Shown: piece by piece, positions 1 to 7,153 of the stretch
Layout of the letters: each line of letters opens with the position of its first letter
How positions within the stretch are numbered: position 1 is the first letter of the stretch
NCBI GenBank assembly: GCA_937967535.1
Contig: CALCMV010000123.1
Coordinates: 1-11,096 of the forward strand
DNA from: an uncultured Saprospiraceae bacterium
Lineage (GTDB): Bacteria; Bacteroidota; Bacteroidia; Chitinophagales; Saprospiraceae
DNA length: 11,096 nucleotides
Direction: 5' to 3'
Made by a program: the position numbers and the translations under genes
Notes under the pieces: model-generated
Database searches by the model: none
The model's input: the letters and a program-made list of their open reading frames with translations, nothing else
What the model was told of the DNA's origin: nothing

Positions 1-16
1 GGCGAATTTATTCGCC
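1..16. repeat. Short perfect palindrome at left edge
   Basis: A 7-bp perfect stem, GGCGAAT/ATTCGCC, encloses a 2-nt loop. It has the same size and the same GGCGA outer bases as the palindrome at 88-103, so the two look like paired subterminal hairpins of one structure that may begin left of the window. Nothing shows that it is transcribed. Confidence 0.55.
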
Positions 17-87
17 ACGTAAATAATAAATTTAATTTGTAAAATATTTACTTACAATTTATTACAAATAACAATTACACTGCACTT

Positions 88-103
88 GGCGATTGAAATC
101 GCC
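88..103. repeat. Short perfect palindrome GGCGATT-GA-AATCGCC
   Basis: A 7-bp stem with a 2-nt loop, matching the architecture of the palindrome at 1-16. Subterminal hairpins of this kind are typical of IS200/IS605-type ends and their non-autonomous relatives, but no TnpA, TnpB or cleavage site can be identified here, so that link is only a possibility. Confidence 0.5.
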
Positions 104-126
104 TTTACGAGTTCGCGGTCAGCCTG

Positions 127-216
127 TTTAGCTGTCAAGTGTATTATTATTTTTATTTATAAAAAATTTAAAAACAATAATTTATAAATTTACTTTTATT
201 TTACTTGACAGCTAAA
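127..216. repeat. 14-bp inverted repeat around AT-rich core
   Basis: The arm TTTAGCTGTCAAGT (127-140) is repeated in perfect inverse at 203-216. Beyond the perfect part the arms continue imperfectly (CTG-TTTAGC against CTGCTTTAGC). The 62 bases between are almost pure A+T. The DNA could extrude as a 90-nt hairpin, or it could be a small mobile-element remnant. No flanking target duplication was found. The rest of 1-387, apart from the palindromes, the TAATTTCC repeats and the promoter, shows nothing recognisable. Confidence 0.5.
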
Positions 217-264
217 GCAGTCATTACAGTTTTCCGAAATTTATGCCGTTTACAGTATTAAGAC

Positions 265-288
265 TAATTTCCTAATTTCCTAATTTCC
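265..288. repeat. Three tandem copies of TAATTTCC
   Basis: Perfect 8-bp units lie at 265-272, 273-280 and 281-288 in the spacer upstream of the 388-828 gene. This is simple tandem filler of a kind common between genes in Bacteroidota. No function is implied. Confidence 0.7.
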
Positions 289-318
289 CAGTTACCTAAA
301 TGTTTAAAGTCCGGTTAT

Positions 319-362
319 CAATATTCCTCCGAAAAAATTATCTTTGTTGGAGGAAAATATTG
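319..362 (+). promoter_or_regulatory. Candidate promoter inside an inverted repeat
   Basis: TATCTTTG at 339-346 matches the Bacteroidota -7 consensus TAnnTTTG and lies 41 nt before the ATG at 388. No clear -33 TTG is present at the expected distance. The -7 box is bracketed by the arms CAATATTCCTCC (319-330) and GGAGGAAAATATTG (349-362), which are inverted copies except for a 2-nt gap. That arrangement would suit an operator, or a hairpin over the transcription start. The motif match is seen; regulation is inferred. Confidence 0.5.
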
Positions 363-387
363 AATTTAGACTTAAACTTAAAAACCT

Positions 388-828
388 ATGCACTACAATT
401 TCAATAAAGACCTGCAAGACGGACAACTCGCTGAACGCGAAGCCATCGAAAAACTACAAATACATTTCCCGGAGATTTCTGATTTTCGACAATGCAATAC
501 GAAAGATTATGATATTGAAGGGATGATGGATGGTCAGCCCATTACATTTGAAGTGAAAAATGACCTGATGGCGCACCAAACAGGCAATGTGGCTATTGAA
601 TATGAGTGTAGAGGGAAAGCCTCCGGTTTGGTCACGACCTCTGCTAATTTTTGGATTTATAAATTCAATAATACGTTTTTTTTATTTGAAACAAAAATAT
701 TACGCGAGCGATTATTTAGTGAAAAAAAATATTTTCGTAAAGTCACGGGCGGCGACGAGGGTAGTTTTACGAAAATGTACTTGGTGAAAGTTGCCGAATT
801 TCGAACTTGGGGGATGGAGTTGGATTAG
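388..828 (+). CDS. Small PD-(D/E)XK nuclease-like protein
   Basis: The product has 146 residues and no signal peptide or membrane segment, so it should be cytoplasmic. It shows the arrangement of a PD-(D/E)XK nuclease core: acidic residues in the first helix (E16, E18), an Asp before a strand (YD42I), and E55-V56-K57 in the next strand (ITFEVKND). A conserved-looking segment follows (residues 66-89), with GNVAIEYECRGK then SGLVTTSANFW. This resembles small nucleases of restriction, repair or phage origin that carry only the catalytic fold. The start is fixed: an in-frame TAA lies at 379-381. The gene converges on mqnB with a gap of 20 bp and has no partner methylase or helicase beside it. The specific family and substrate were not recognised. 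The fold call rests on motif spacing only. Confidence 0.7.
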   Translation: MHYNFNKDLQDGQLAEREAIEKLQIHFPEISDFRQCNTKDYDIEGMMDGQPITFEVKNDLMAHQTGNVAIEYECRGKASGLVTTSANFWIYKFNNTFFLFETKILRERLFSEKKYFRKVTGGDEGSFTKMYLVKVAEFRTWGMELD

Positions 829-829
829 T

Positions 830-861
830 GATTCAAGTGGTAATACCATTAGCATTGAATC
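830..861. other. Inverted repeat between convergent genes
   Basis: GATTCAA (830-836) pairs with TTGAATC (855-861), and TGGT/ACCA can pair inside. The hairpin sits in the 20-bp gap between the two stop codons and runs into the last codons of mqnB. It lacks a T-tract, so it may be a weak bidirectional terminator or chance. Confidence 0.3.
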
Positions 862-1520
862 AACTTCCAAAGCACCTCATTTAAATTTTTGACTGCCAAT
901 GGAATATCCCAATTTTCACGATTACGAGGTTCTACATAATTAGAAATAGCACGAATTTGTGTGCAAGGTATTTTTTGGAATTGACACGCATAAAAAAAAG
1001 CTGCGCCTTCCATTGTTTCTATATCTGCTTGGTATTTTTTTCGGATAAAATCAATCGCATCAGCCTCGCCATGCACCTTATTAACGGTGAGTCCTTTCAC
1101 TCGTTTTAATGCCAATGAATGAACGATATTTTTATTGTGTAAAATGCTGTTTTTGAATGGAAATTCATCATTCTCCATTAGTTTCATTTCAAATACATCT
1201 ACAAAACCACCATCGCGCTCCTGCGCCCCAAAATCTCCAAACTGCTCCTCCCCTACTTCCACGACTTCACCGATATTCAGCTTCTTGTCGAATGCCCCTG
1301 CAATGCCCGCATTGATGACCCAATCTACTTGCTGGCACATCAGAAAGCGCGTCAAATGCACGCCCGTTGGCAAGATACCTATGCCTGTGAGCAATACGCG
1401 CACTTGTACGCCATCTCGTTCAAAAAACCCACTTTCAAGTTGCTCAAAATTCATTTGAATTTGCTCGTAAAAAGCCTGTATTTCGAGCATGGTCGCTGCC
1501 GTAATGAGTATTTTTTTCAT
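849..1520 (-). CDS. mqnB: Futalosine hydrolase
   Basis: The product has 223 residues, a normal length for the family, and is a cytoplasmic nucleoside phosphorylase/hydrolase-fold enzyme. Futalosine hydrolase splits futalosine to hypoxanthine and dehypoxanthine futalosine, a step in the futalosine route to menaquinone. Visible motifs are the N-terminal KKILITAATMLE (E13 at the position of the catalytic-site Glu of MTA/SAH nucleosidases), NAGIAGAFD (70-78), the family-typical FGDFGAQERDGG stretch (94-105), the ribose-contacting MEG (170-172), and AISNYVEPRNR (191-201). SN in the last motif replaces the SD of MTA/SAH nucleosidase and, with the GDFGAQERDG block, favours futalosine over methylthioadenosine as substrate. 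No other mqn gene is in the window; in Bacteroidota these genes are often scattered. The start ATG follows a GTT-rich spacer and no strong ribosome site is seen. Confidence 0.88.
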   Translation of the reverse strand: MKKILITAATMLEIQAFYEQIQMNFEQLESGFFERDGVQVRVLLTGIGILPTGVHLTRFLMCQQVDWVINAGIAGAFDKKLNIGEVVEVGEEQFGDFGAQERDGGFVDVFEMKLMENDEFPFKNSILHNKNIVHSLALKRVKGLTVNKVHGEADAIDFIRKKYQADIETMEGAAFFYACQFQKIPCTQIRAISNYVEPRNRENWDIPLAVKNLNEVLWKLIQC

Positions 1521-1529
1521 GTTTGTGAC

Positions 1530-1620
1530 GTGTTGTTGTGTTGTGGAGTTGTTGTGTTGTTGTGTTGTTGTGTTGTTGAATTGACGAGTTGTGGAGTTGT
1601 TGAATTGACGGGTTGTTGTT
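1530..1620. repeat. GTT-rich low-complexity tandem repeat
   Basis: Degenerate units of TTGTTGTG, TTGTGGAG and TTGTTGAATTGACG(A/G)G fill the segment just upstream of the mqnB start. On the mqnB coding strand this reads as CAACAA-type filler. The following 1621-1650 is T/A-rich, with TTTGAT and TTTTAA units. It would be transcribed as a mqnB leader if the promoter at 1676-1683 is real. Confidence 0.75.
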
Positions 1621-1675
1621 TGATTTTGATTTTAATTTTAATTTTAAAATCGTGCAATTCTCAAATCATCAATTA

Positions 1676-1683
1676 CAAATATA
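1676..1683 (-). promoter_or_regulatory. Candidate -7 box for mqnB
   Basis: On the minus strand this reads TATATTTG, a full match to TAnnTTTG. It lies about 155 nt before the mqnB ATG, and no -33 TTG is found at the usual spacing. The mobile element at 1722-2029 begins only 39 bp upstream, so the insertion may have replaced the native upstream region. Confidence 0.35.
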
Positions 1684-1721
1684 AGAGCATATTTAAAAAC
1701 GAGTCTGAAATCGCATTTTTC

Positions 1722-2029
1722 GGCTATCAGTTTAAGTTTGCTTGCGGGATAGTACTCGTCTGACGAAGGTTTTTATGAAATGTAGTGATTTGTCTCATAA
1801 AATATTCGCATTGAATAAAGGGATTCGTCTGACGAGTATTCGATTTAGGCAAAGTTAAGGAACGCGAAAAAAATAACTTTACCATCTTGACAGGATATTT
1901 TGCCCTCATTTTGCACTTTAAAACTCTGAAAATATCAACATTTATGCGAGTTTCAAAGCCCAAACTGAGAACAAACTCTCTCAGTCAAGAAAGCAAATTT
2001 ATTTATTTCGCGTTCCTAAATGGCTAGCC
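1722..2029. mobile_element. Miniature inverted-repeat element, family 1, interrupted copy
   Basis: The ends are GGCTATCAG (left) and GGCTAGCC (right), flanked by CATTTTTC (1714-1721) and CATTTTTT (2030-2037), which read as an 8-bp target duplication with one mismatch. Segment 1731-1858 matches 7676-7800 of the second copy with five substitutions and one 3-nt indel. The interior holds the inverted motifs ACTCGTCTGACGAA and TTCGTCTGACGAGT. A second element (1859-2016) is inserted near the right end. Without it and one TAA this copy is 147 bp, against 144 bp for the intact copy. There is no coding capacity and no transposase nearby, so it is non-autonomous. An 8-bp duplication occurs in several insertion-sequence families, and the parent family is not assigned. 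Confidence 0.85.
1859..2016. mobile_element. Miniature inverted-repeat element, family 2, nested
   Basis: This 158-bp element begins GGAACGCGAAA and ends with its inverse. About 29 of the first 35 positions match between the two ends, reaching inward to TCTTGAC. It is flanked by TAA on both sides (1856-1858 and 2017-2019). The equivalent point in the intact family 1 copy (…AAAGTTAAATGG…, near 7798-7804) has a single TAA, so the empty site is preserved in the same window. The TIR sequence differs from the other families here. A TAA (TNA) 3-bp duplication is known for parts of the IS5 family. That affiliation is an inference. Confidence 0.85.
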
Positions 2030-2039
2030 CATTTTTTTT

Positions 2040-2090
2040 TGGAAAAAGAAAACCCATGTACGCTTTCGAGTACATGGGCAATTTTTATTA
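2040..2090 (-). terminator. Hairpin terminator, probably bidirectional
   Basis: A 9-bp perfect stem, CCCATGTAC (2053-2061) and GTACATGGG (2070-2078), encloses an 8-nt loop. Read on the minus strand it is followed by a T-rich run (TTTTCTTTTTCC), and on the plus strand by AATTTTTATT. It lies about 90 nt past the stop of the secreted-protein gene, so ending that transcript is its likely job. The family 1 element sits directly beyond it. Confidence 0.75.
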
Positions 2091-2168
2091 TGCAATAAAT
2101 TGACAGTTCAAGAATCACATTTAAATAAGTACATTTAAATTTCATCTTAAACTTAAACTTAATCTTAT

Positions 2169-4334
2169 TTAGTATACCATCAATTTGTGTGTTTCTATAT
2201 CCACACCATTATCCAATTTCAAGACGTAAATACCTGCCGGATAAGCTGACAAATCAAGCGTGTGCAATGTGCCATTGAATTGTTCTGTTTGCATCATTTT
2301 TCCTTGCAAATCAAATACTTGTAGCAGCATATTTTTAGCTATATCTGTATTTTGCAATTGGAAAATACCATTGCTTGGATTTGGCGAAATCGTGAATACG
2401 GCATCTTCGGGAGCGATGATACCGACTCCGCAATCTACCAATACATCATCTATTACACTATTGCCGCAAAGGTCTGTCACTGTAACAGTATATGCAGCCG
2501 GAGCTACTGCTGTAACACTTGGGTTAGCCACATCAGTAGCACTCAAATCACCATTGGGGTCATCCCAAGCATATGTATTCCCGGAAGCATCGCGGTAGAT
2601 GATATTCATAATAATTTGCTGTGAAAATCCGATGTCCGTCATCAATGTTGGTGTAGAAATATTACAAGCATTTGAAAGGAGATAAGTCGGCTGTGGAAGT
2701 ACTCCATCAACAGCAGCAGCATCAAAACTGTGTCCTACTGCTGCACCTCCTCCCGAATGGAAAAGTTCTACAACAAGAACTTCAGAAGCATCTACCGTAG
2801 CTTTGATTGGTATTCTGACAAATTCATATTCTGGCAAATCAGGTATCATCATATTCAAGCTTGCAATTTCGGAAAATGATGCAAAATCAGCAGCCAAATC
2901 CGTACTTGCAGCAGTATATAATCTGAAATCCACAGGTTGTAAACCGCCAAAGCCGGGTCCTGCTTCTGCAAAAATGAAGAAATCAAGTCCTTCAATTTTT
3001 ACCTCACCGGAAAGTCCGAAATCGGCATCTAAATCAAAAGCTCTCAAATAAGAATTTTCAGAGAAAAATCCTCCCTGACGACAAGCTATATTTCCTGTAA
3101 GAGCTCCGGCACCGATATCACTATTGAGTTGGCTCAATACTCCCAAGCCTGCACCACCGCCAATCTCGACAGTACTGCCACAGACAGCATTTACATCTTC
3201 TCCGGCAGGCTCGCCACTTGCAGCTTCGGCGGTTAGTGTGAATGTTTCGACAGCAGGCGGATTACCGCAACCGTCAAAAATAGTTACACTATAATCGCCC
3301 GGCGCAAGACCGGAGAGGAAAGCTGTGGTATCACCTGTATTCCAAACCATAGTAAATGGCGGCGTACCGGAGGATACCCCAATACTGATTTGTCCATCGC
3401 TACCACTCGCGTTGCTTTCGATAGTGCCGTCGCCACAGTCTCCGGGATTTACAACAGCATTGTCAGCGATTGTCGCTACGACTTGCGTGGGTTCGGGTCC
3501 ATCAGGTACGGTGATTGTTTGAGTGGCAGTATTACCGCAGGCATTGGTCACTGTAACCGTATAGTCTCCGGCAAGCAAATCGAAAACAGCAAGGTCTGTG
3601 CCGCCTGTACTCCATTCTATGGTGTATGGTGCCGGACCTGTAATTGAAATTCCTGCAGCACCATCGCTACCGCCCATACAGACAGGAGCTTGGCTAAGCG
3701 GGTCTATAATAAGCAACTCATCGCCCGAAGCTGAAACGGGTGTTGCTGCCATATCAATAGCACCATCTAACATCTCTGCATCGCCGTCTGCATTTTGCCA
3801 ACCGTCAATAAGGATGTAGTAGGTTTGTCCGGGATTCAAGCACTCCAATGTGAATGTCGTGGATAGACTATAGGGTGCGCCCACTTGATCGCTAGCGTCA
3901 AATCCGCAATTCTCGCTGTCGGTTGTATCGTCGTCTCCCCATACATATGTGAATGTGGAGAAATCGCTGCAATCTCCAACTTCATAGACTGCAATTTGGG
4001 TATCAAAATCGCTCAGGCATCCGCTAATCATAATGTTCCCGTCGGCAGGAGCATCAAACCTGAACCACATGGAATTGTCGATGCCCGATGCGCCGTCAGC
4101 TCCTGAAAAATCGCACCAGAAACCGGAGACACAACCTTGCGAAGATGACGGTGGAGTAATTGCTTCTTCGCCCGCTTGTACGGTAGCTCCTGCATTACTC
4201 TCGACAAAGCCGTTCATGCCTGTAATGTCAATTGCATCACATACATTGTCGTTGGCAGGTTGTGCCATTACACCGATGCTGAATAGCATAGCTACAGAAA
4301 ATAGCAAAAGTTTTGTAGTCGAATTTAATTTCAT
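2169..4334 (-). CDS. T9SS-secreted multidomain surface/extracellular protein
   Basis: The product has 721 residues. A classical signal peptide covers residues 1-24 (Lys-containing start, hydrophobic core, GVMA-Q cleavage). The N-terminal part (about 25-195) is a Cys-rich PPC-like beta domain opening with PANDNVCDA and containing DNSMWFRFDAP and NPGQTYYILIDG. Two SprB-like or Ig-like repeats follow (about 205-290 and 300-370), each ending GDY(T/S)VT(V/I) then a CGN motif. A large lectin-like beta region with ENSYLRAFDL comes next, then a third YTVTVTDLCGN repeat. The last 78 residues (644-721) are a type A T9SS sorting domain: FTISPNPSNG, LLQVFDLQGK, LSAYPAGIYVLKL and a basic tail. Such proteins cross the inner membrane by Sec and are exported by the type IX system, often with removal of this tail. 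No enzymatic motif was seen; an adhesive or structural role is an inference. It is a single gene with its own downstream terminator. Confidence 0.88.
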   Translation of the reverse strand: MKLNSTTKLLLFSVAMLFSIGVMAQPANDNVCDAIDITGMNGFVESNAGATVQAGEEAITPPSSSQGCVSGFWCDFSGADGASGIDNSMWFRFDAPADGNIMISGCLSDFDTQIAVYEVGDCSDFSTFTYVWGDDDTTDSENCGFDASDQVGAPYSLSTTFTLECLNPGQTYYILIDGWQNADGDAEMLDGAIDMAATPVSASGDELLIIDPLSQAPVCMGGSDGAAGISITGPAPYTIEWSTGGTDLAVFDLLAGDYTVTVTNACGNTATQTITVPDGPEPTQVVATIADNAVVNPGDCGDGTIESNASGSDGQISIGVSSGTPPFTMVWNTGDTTAFLSGLAPGDYSVTIFDGCGNPPAVETFTLTAEAASGEPAGEDVNAVCGSTVEIGGGAGLGVLSQLNSDIGAGALTGNIACRQGGFFSENSYLRAFDLDADFGLSGEVKIEGLDFFIFAEAGPGFGGLQPVDFRLYTAASTDLAADFASFSEIASLNMMIPDLPEYEFVRIPIKATVDASEVLVVELFHSGGGAAVGHSFDAAAVDGVLPQPTYLLSNACNISTPTLMTDIGFSQQIIMNIIYRDASGNTYAWDDPNGDLSATDVANPSVTAVAPAAYTVTVTDLCGNSVIDDVLVDCGVGIIAPEDAVFTISPNPSNGIFQLQNTDIAKNMLLQVFDLQGKMMQTEQFNGTLHTLDLSAYPAGIYVLKLDNGVDIETHKLMVY

Positions 4335-4744
4335 AGTATTTGTTTAAATAAAAAAACAAAAAAAGCCGGATAATATTTCAGGATGAATTACATGATACCA
4401 GAGAGACGATGCCTATTCTATGTCCGAAAACACGACATATATTTTATGCCTTATTCTTTATCCGAATTTTCTTACTTAAAAAAGTTAAAAGTGAAATGTG
4501 ATTTGTTTTGAGTCAATAAATTTAGGAATTATTTAGAATTATTCGGGTAAGGAATGTGAATCTTTGACTTGAAAAAGACACTTCGAGAAATGTAAAATAC
4601 AAAATATTGAATACAAATTGTAAAAGTATTCACAAATATTTTTATTTTTAAATATTTAAATTAATAAAAATCAATAATTTGCAAGGGAATACCTTATTAC
4701 ACATTGTACAATTTTCACATTTTACATTTCGCATTATATATTTT
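4335..4744. other. AT-rich gene-free spacer with one imperfect direct repeat
   Basis: This lies between the fused E1 stop and the start of the secreted-protein gene, both on the minus strand. No TAnnTTTG box was found on the minus strand. The only structure seen is an imperfect direct repeat, GCCTATTCTATGTCCGAA (4411-4428) and GCCTTATTCTTTATCCGAA (4448-4466), whose copies start 37 nt apart. It could be paired binding sites for a regulator of the secreted-protein gene. No terminator hairpin with a T-run is evident after E1. Confidence 0.4.
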
Positions 4745-7153
4745 TTAATACGAATAAAATTTTGGAAATTTATTGGGTGCGGCTTCATTCATTAATTCGT
4801 ATATCGTTTCGAATACATCATCAGCTTGTGGTTTTGAGAAATAATCGCCATCAGAACCATAAGCACTGCGGTGGGCGGCGGCGGTAATAGTTCTCGGTTT
4901 GGAATCCAAGTATTGATAGCCTTCTTGATGTTCCAGAATTTGCTGTAAAATAAATGCCGATGCACCGCCCGGTACATCTTCGTCCAAGACAACAAGCCGA
5001 TTGGTTTTTTGTAAAGATTGAGCGATGATATGACGAATATCGAAAGGCAATAGAGTTTGTACATCAATCAATTCGATGGTGATACCAAAGCTTTCTAATA
5101 GTTTGGCGGCTTCTTGTGCTACGCGCACGCATGAGCCATAAGTAACGAGTGTCAGGTCATTTCCTTCCTCCAAAATTTCGGGTATACCGAGTGCTACGGT
5201 AAATTCGCCGATATTGTCGGGCAGGGTTTCTTTGAGGCGGTAAGCATTGAGACATTCGATTACGATGGCGGGGTCGTCCGATTGGCGCAAGAGGGTGTTG
5301 TACATACCTGCGGCTTGGGTCATATTGCGTGGTGTGCATACATACATGCCGCGTAAAGAATTGATAATCATACCAATAGGCGAACCCGTATGCCAAATCC
5401 CTTCGAGCCGATGCCCGCGAGTACGTATTATGGCGGGTGCTTTTTGTATGCCGTTGGTGCGGTAGCGGAGTGTAGCGAGGTCGTCGGAAAGTGGTGTGAG
5501 TCCGTAGAGCAGATAATCGAGGTATTGGATTTCGGCAAGGGGGCGCAAGCCGCGCATTGCCATGCCGATGGCTTGTCCCATGATAGTCCACTCGCGGATG
5601 CCGGTGTCGAATACGCGATGTTCGCCGTATTTTTCTTGCAAGCCTGCAAAGCCTTGATTGACATCGCCGATTTTCCCGACATCTTCGCCGAAAGCAAACA
5701 TGTTCGGATATTTTTGGAGTGCTTTATCAAAACAGGTATTGAGTATTTCGTAACCGTTTTTGTGGGGCGAATTGTCGCTGTATGTGGCTTTGATTTCGGG
5801 TACATTGAGTGCGGAGTTGGGCGAGTCGGAGTACAAATGTGTATTGTAGTCTTTGCGTCCTTTGTTGAGGGTTTTTCGCAACCATATTTCGAGTGCATTT
5901 TTGTCGGGATGCTTGATATTATGCAAATGACGCAGGGCGCGTTTTACATTTTTAATCGCTTCATAGCGTAGCGGGTCAATGTATTTTTCAAGTTGTACTT
6001 GTGTACCAATAAATTCAGGGTCATTGACCCCTGCATCTACGAGATTTTTGTATAAATTGAGAATGGTTTTGACTTCTTTTTTGACCGGATTACAAAACTC
6101 TGCCCACATGCGTTTTTGCTCTTGGCGCACAAAGGTTTTAGCTTCTTTTCGTATTTGTTCGATTTCTTCTTCGGTGGCAATATTATTTTTCATCATCCAC
6201 CTTGCCATCACTTCAATACAGTCATTGTCTGCCTCCCATTCAAGTCGTTCTTTTGTTTTGTATCGTTCATGCGAGCCGGAAGTGGAATGTCCTTGCGGTT
6301 GGGTACAATCTTTAATGTGAAAAATCGCAGGGATGTGTGTTTCGCGCATTTTTTTGATGCCTTCCTCGTACATTTTGCACAAGGCGGGATAATCCCAAGC
6401 ATGTGCCGTATAAATCTCAATTCCCTCCCCTTTTTCGTTCAATCTGAAGCCTTCGAGCAGTTCGGAAATACTTCCTTTGGTGGTCTGATATTCAATGGGT
6501 ACGGAGATGCCATAGCCATCGTCCCATACAGAAATAGCGAGTGGAATCTGCTGCACTCCCACTGCATTGACCGATTCCCAAAATACACCTTCAGATGTAC
6601 TCGCATCGCCAATTGTACAAAAACAAATCTCGTCGCCATTATTGGAAAAAGGCGTATCGTGCAATTCTTTTGTTTCACGATATTTTTTGGAAGCAAGAGA
6701 AAGTCCTACGGCACGCGCCATTTGTCCGCCTGTGGAAGAATGGTCGGCGGCGATATTTTTGAGGGATTTGAGTTCGAGCCAGTTGCTGTCTTTATCAATA
6801 GTGGCTGTGGCAAAGTGGGCGTTCATTTGTCGCCCACCGGAAAAGGGGTCGTTTTCGGTGTCAGCATACAATTGGGCAAATGATTCGGCAACAGAACACA
6901 GCCCCGTTGCCATAGCGAAGGTCTGGTCGCGGTAGTAGCCCGACCTGAAATCGCCTTCCTGAAATACCCGCGCCATAGCCACTTGAGGCACTTCTTTGCC
7001 ATCCCCAAAAATTCCAAACTTCGCCTTGCCTGTCAGTACTTCTTTGCGCCCCAAAATACTCGCTTCACGACTGATACAACAGGTTCTGAAATCGCTGATG
7101 ACTGCTTGGGTATATTTTTGTCTGGTATTTGGTTCGATGAGTTGCTGTGCCAT
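4745..7153 (-). CDS. Fused alpha/beta E1 of a branched-chain-type 2-oxoacid dehydrogenase
   Basis: The product has 802 residues, combining in one chain what are two subunits in many bacteria. Residues 1 to about 400 are the E1-alpha, thiamine-diphosphate-binding half. It shows GYYRDQTFAMATG (72-84), the TPP/Mg motif starting GDAST (182-186) and ending near WDDGYGIS (210-217), and a GHSTSGSHERY loop (288-298) like the HSTSD loop of BCKDH E1-alpha. A helical linker runs over about 400-450. Residues 465-802 are the E1-beta half: FGEDVG (488-493), DTGIREWTIMGQAIGMA (516-532) and VPGGASAFILQQ near the end. The complex decarboxylates 2-oxoacids and passes the acyl group to lipoyl-E2, giving acyl-CoA, here most likely branched chain. 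No E2 or E3 gene is in the window, so it stands alone. Pyruvate as substrate cannot be excluded. The start is the only Met fitting the family N-terminus; upstream DNA is AT filler. Confidence 0.88.
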   Translation of the reverse strand: MAQQLIEPNTRQKYTQAVISDFRTCCISREASILGRKEVLTGKAKFGIFGDGKEVPQVAMARVFQEGDFRSGYYRDQTFAMATGLCSVAESFAQLYADTENDPFSGGRQMNAHFATATIDKDSNWLELKSLKNIAADHSSTGGQMARAVGLSLASKKYRETKELHDTPFSNNGDEICFCTIGDASTSEGVFWESVNAVGVQQIPLAISVWDDGYGISVPIEYQTTKGSISELLEGFRLNEKGEGIEIYTAHAWDYPALCKMYEEGIKKMRETHIPAIFHIKDCTQPQGHSTSGSHERYKTKERLEWEADNDCIEVMARWMMKNNIATEEEIEQIRKEAKTFVRQEQKRMWAEFCNPVKKEVKTILNLYKNLVDAGVNDPEFIGTQVQLEKYIDPLRYEAIKNVKRALRHLHNIKHPDKNALEIWLRKTLNKGRKDYNTHLYSDSPNSALNVPEIKATYSDNSPHKNGYEILNTCFDKALQKYPNMFAFGEDVGKIGDVNQGFAGLQEKYGEHRVFDTGIREWTIMGQAIGMAMRGLRPLAEIQYLDYLLYGLTPLSDDLATLRYRTNGIQKAPAIIRTRGHRLEGIWHTGSPIGMIINSLRGMYVCTPRNMTQAAGMYNTLLRQSDDPAIVIECLNAYRLKETLPDNIGEFTVALGIPEILEEGNDLTLVTYGSCVRVAQEAAKLLESFGITIELIDVQTLLPFDIRHIIAQSLQKTNRLVVLDEDVPGGASAFILQQILEHQEGYQYLDSKPRTITAAAHRSAYGSDGDYFSKPQADDVFETIYELMNEAAPNKFPKFYSY

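Noticed and set aside
1530..1620. Possible CRISPR-like or functional tandem array in the GTT-rich stretch
   Set aside because: The units are short, irregular and without unique spacers. It is ordinary low-complexity intergenic filler.
1682..1700. TAAGAGCATATTTAAAAAC resembles the outer end of the family 4 TIR (TAAGAGCATGTTTGGA)
   Set aside because: Only about 12 bases match, no partner end is found nearby, and the stretch is AT-rich. It could be a remnant but cannot be supported.
1727..1963. 78-codon minus-strand frame across the family 1 and family 2 elements
   Set aside because: It crosses the junction of two nested inverted-repeat elements and is not preserved in the intact copy at 7667-7810, so it is an accident of the insertion.
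2169..4334. Possible protease or other enzyme identity for the secreted protein
   Set aside because: The PPC-like domain often accompanies proteases, but no catalytic motif is present anywhere in the 721 residues, so no enzyme function was assigned.
5157..5971. Several long open frames overlapping the E1 gene on both strands (for example 5390-5971 + and 5428-5898 -)
   Set aside because: They lie wholly inside the fused E1 coding sequence, whose protein shows continuous family motifs. Their translations are low-complexity and have no recognisable domain.
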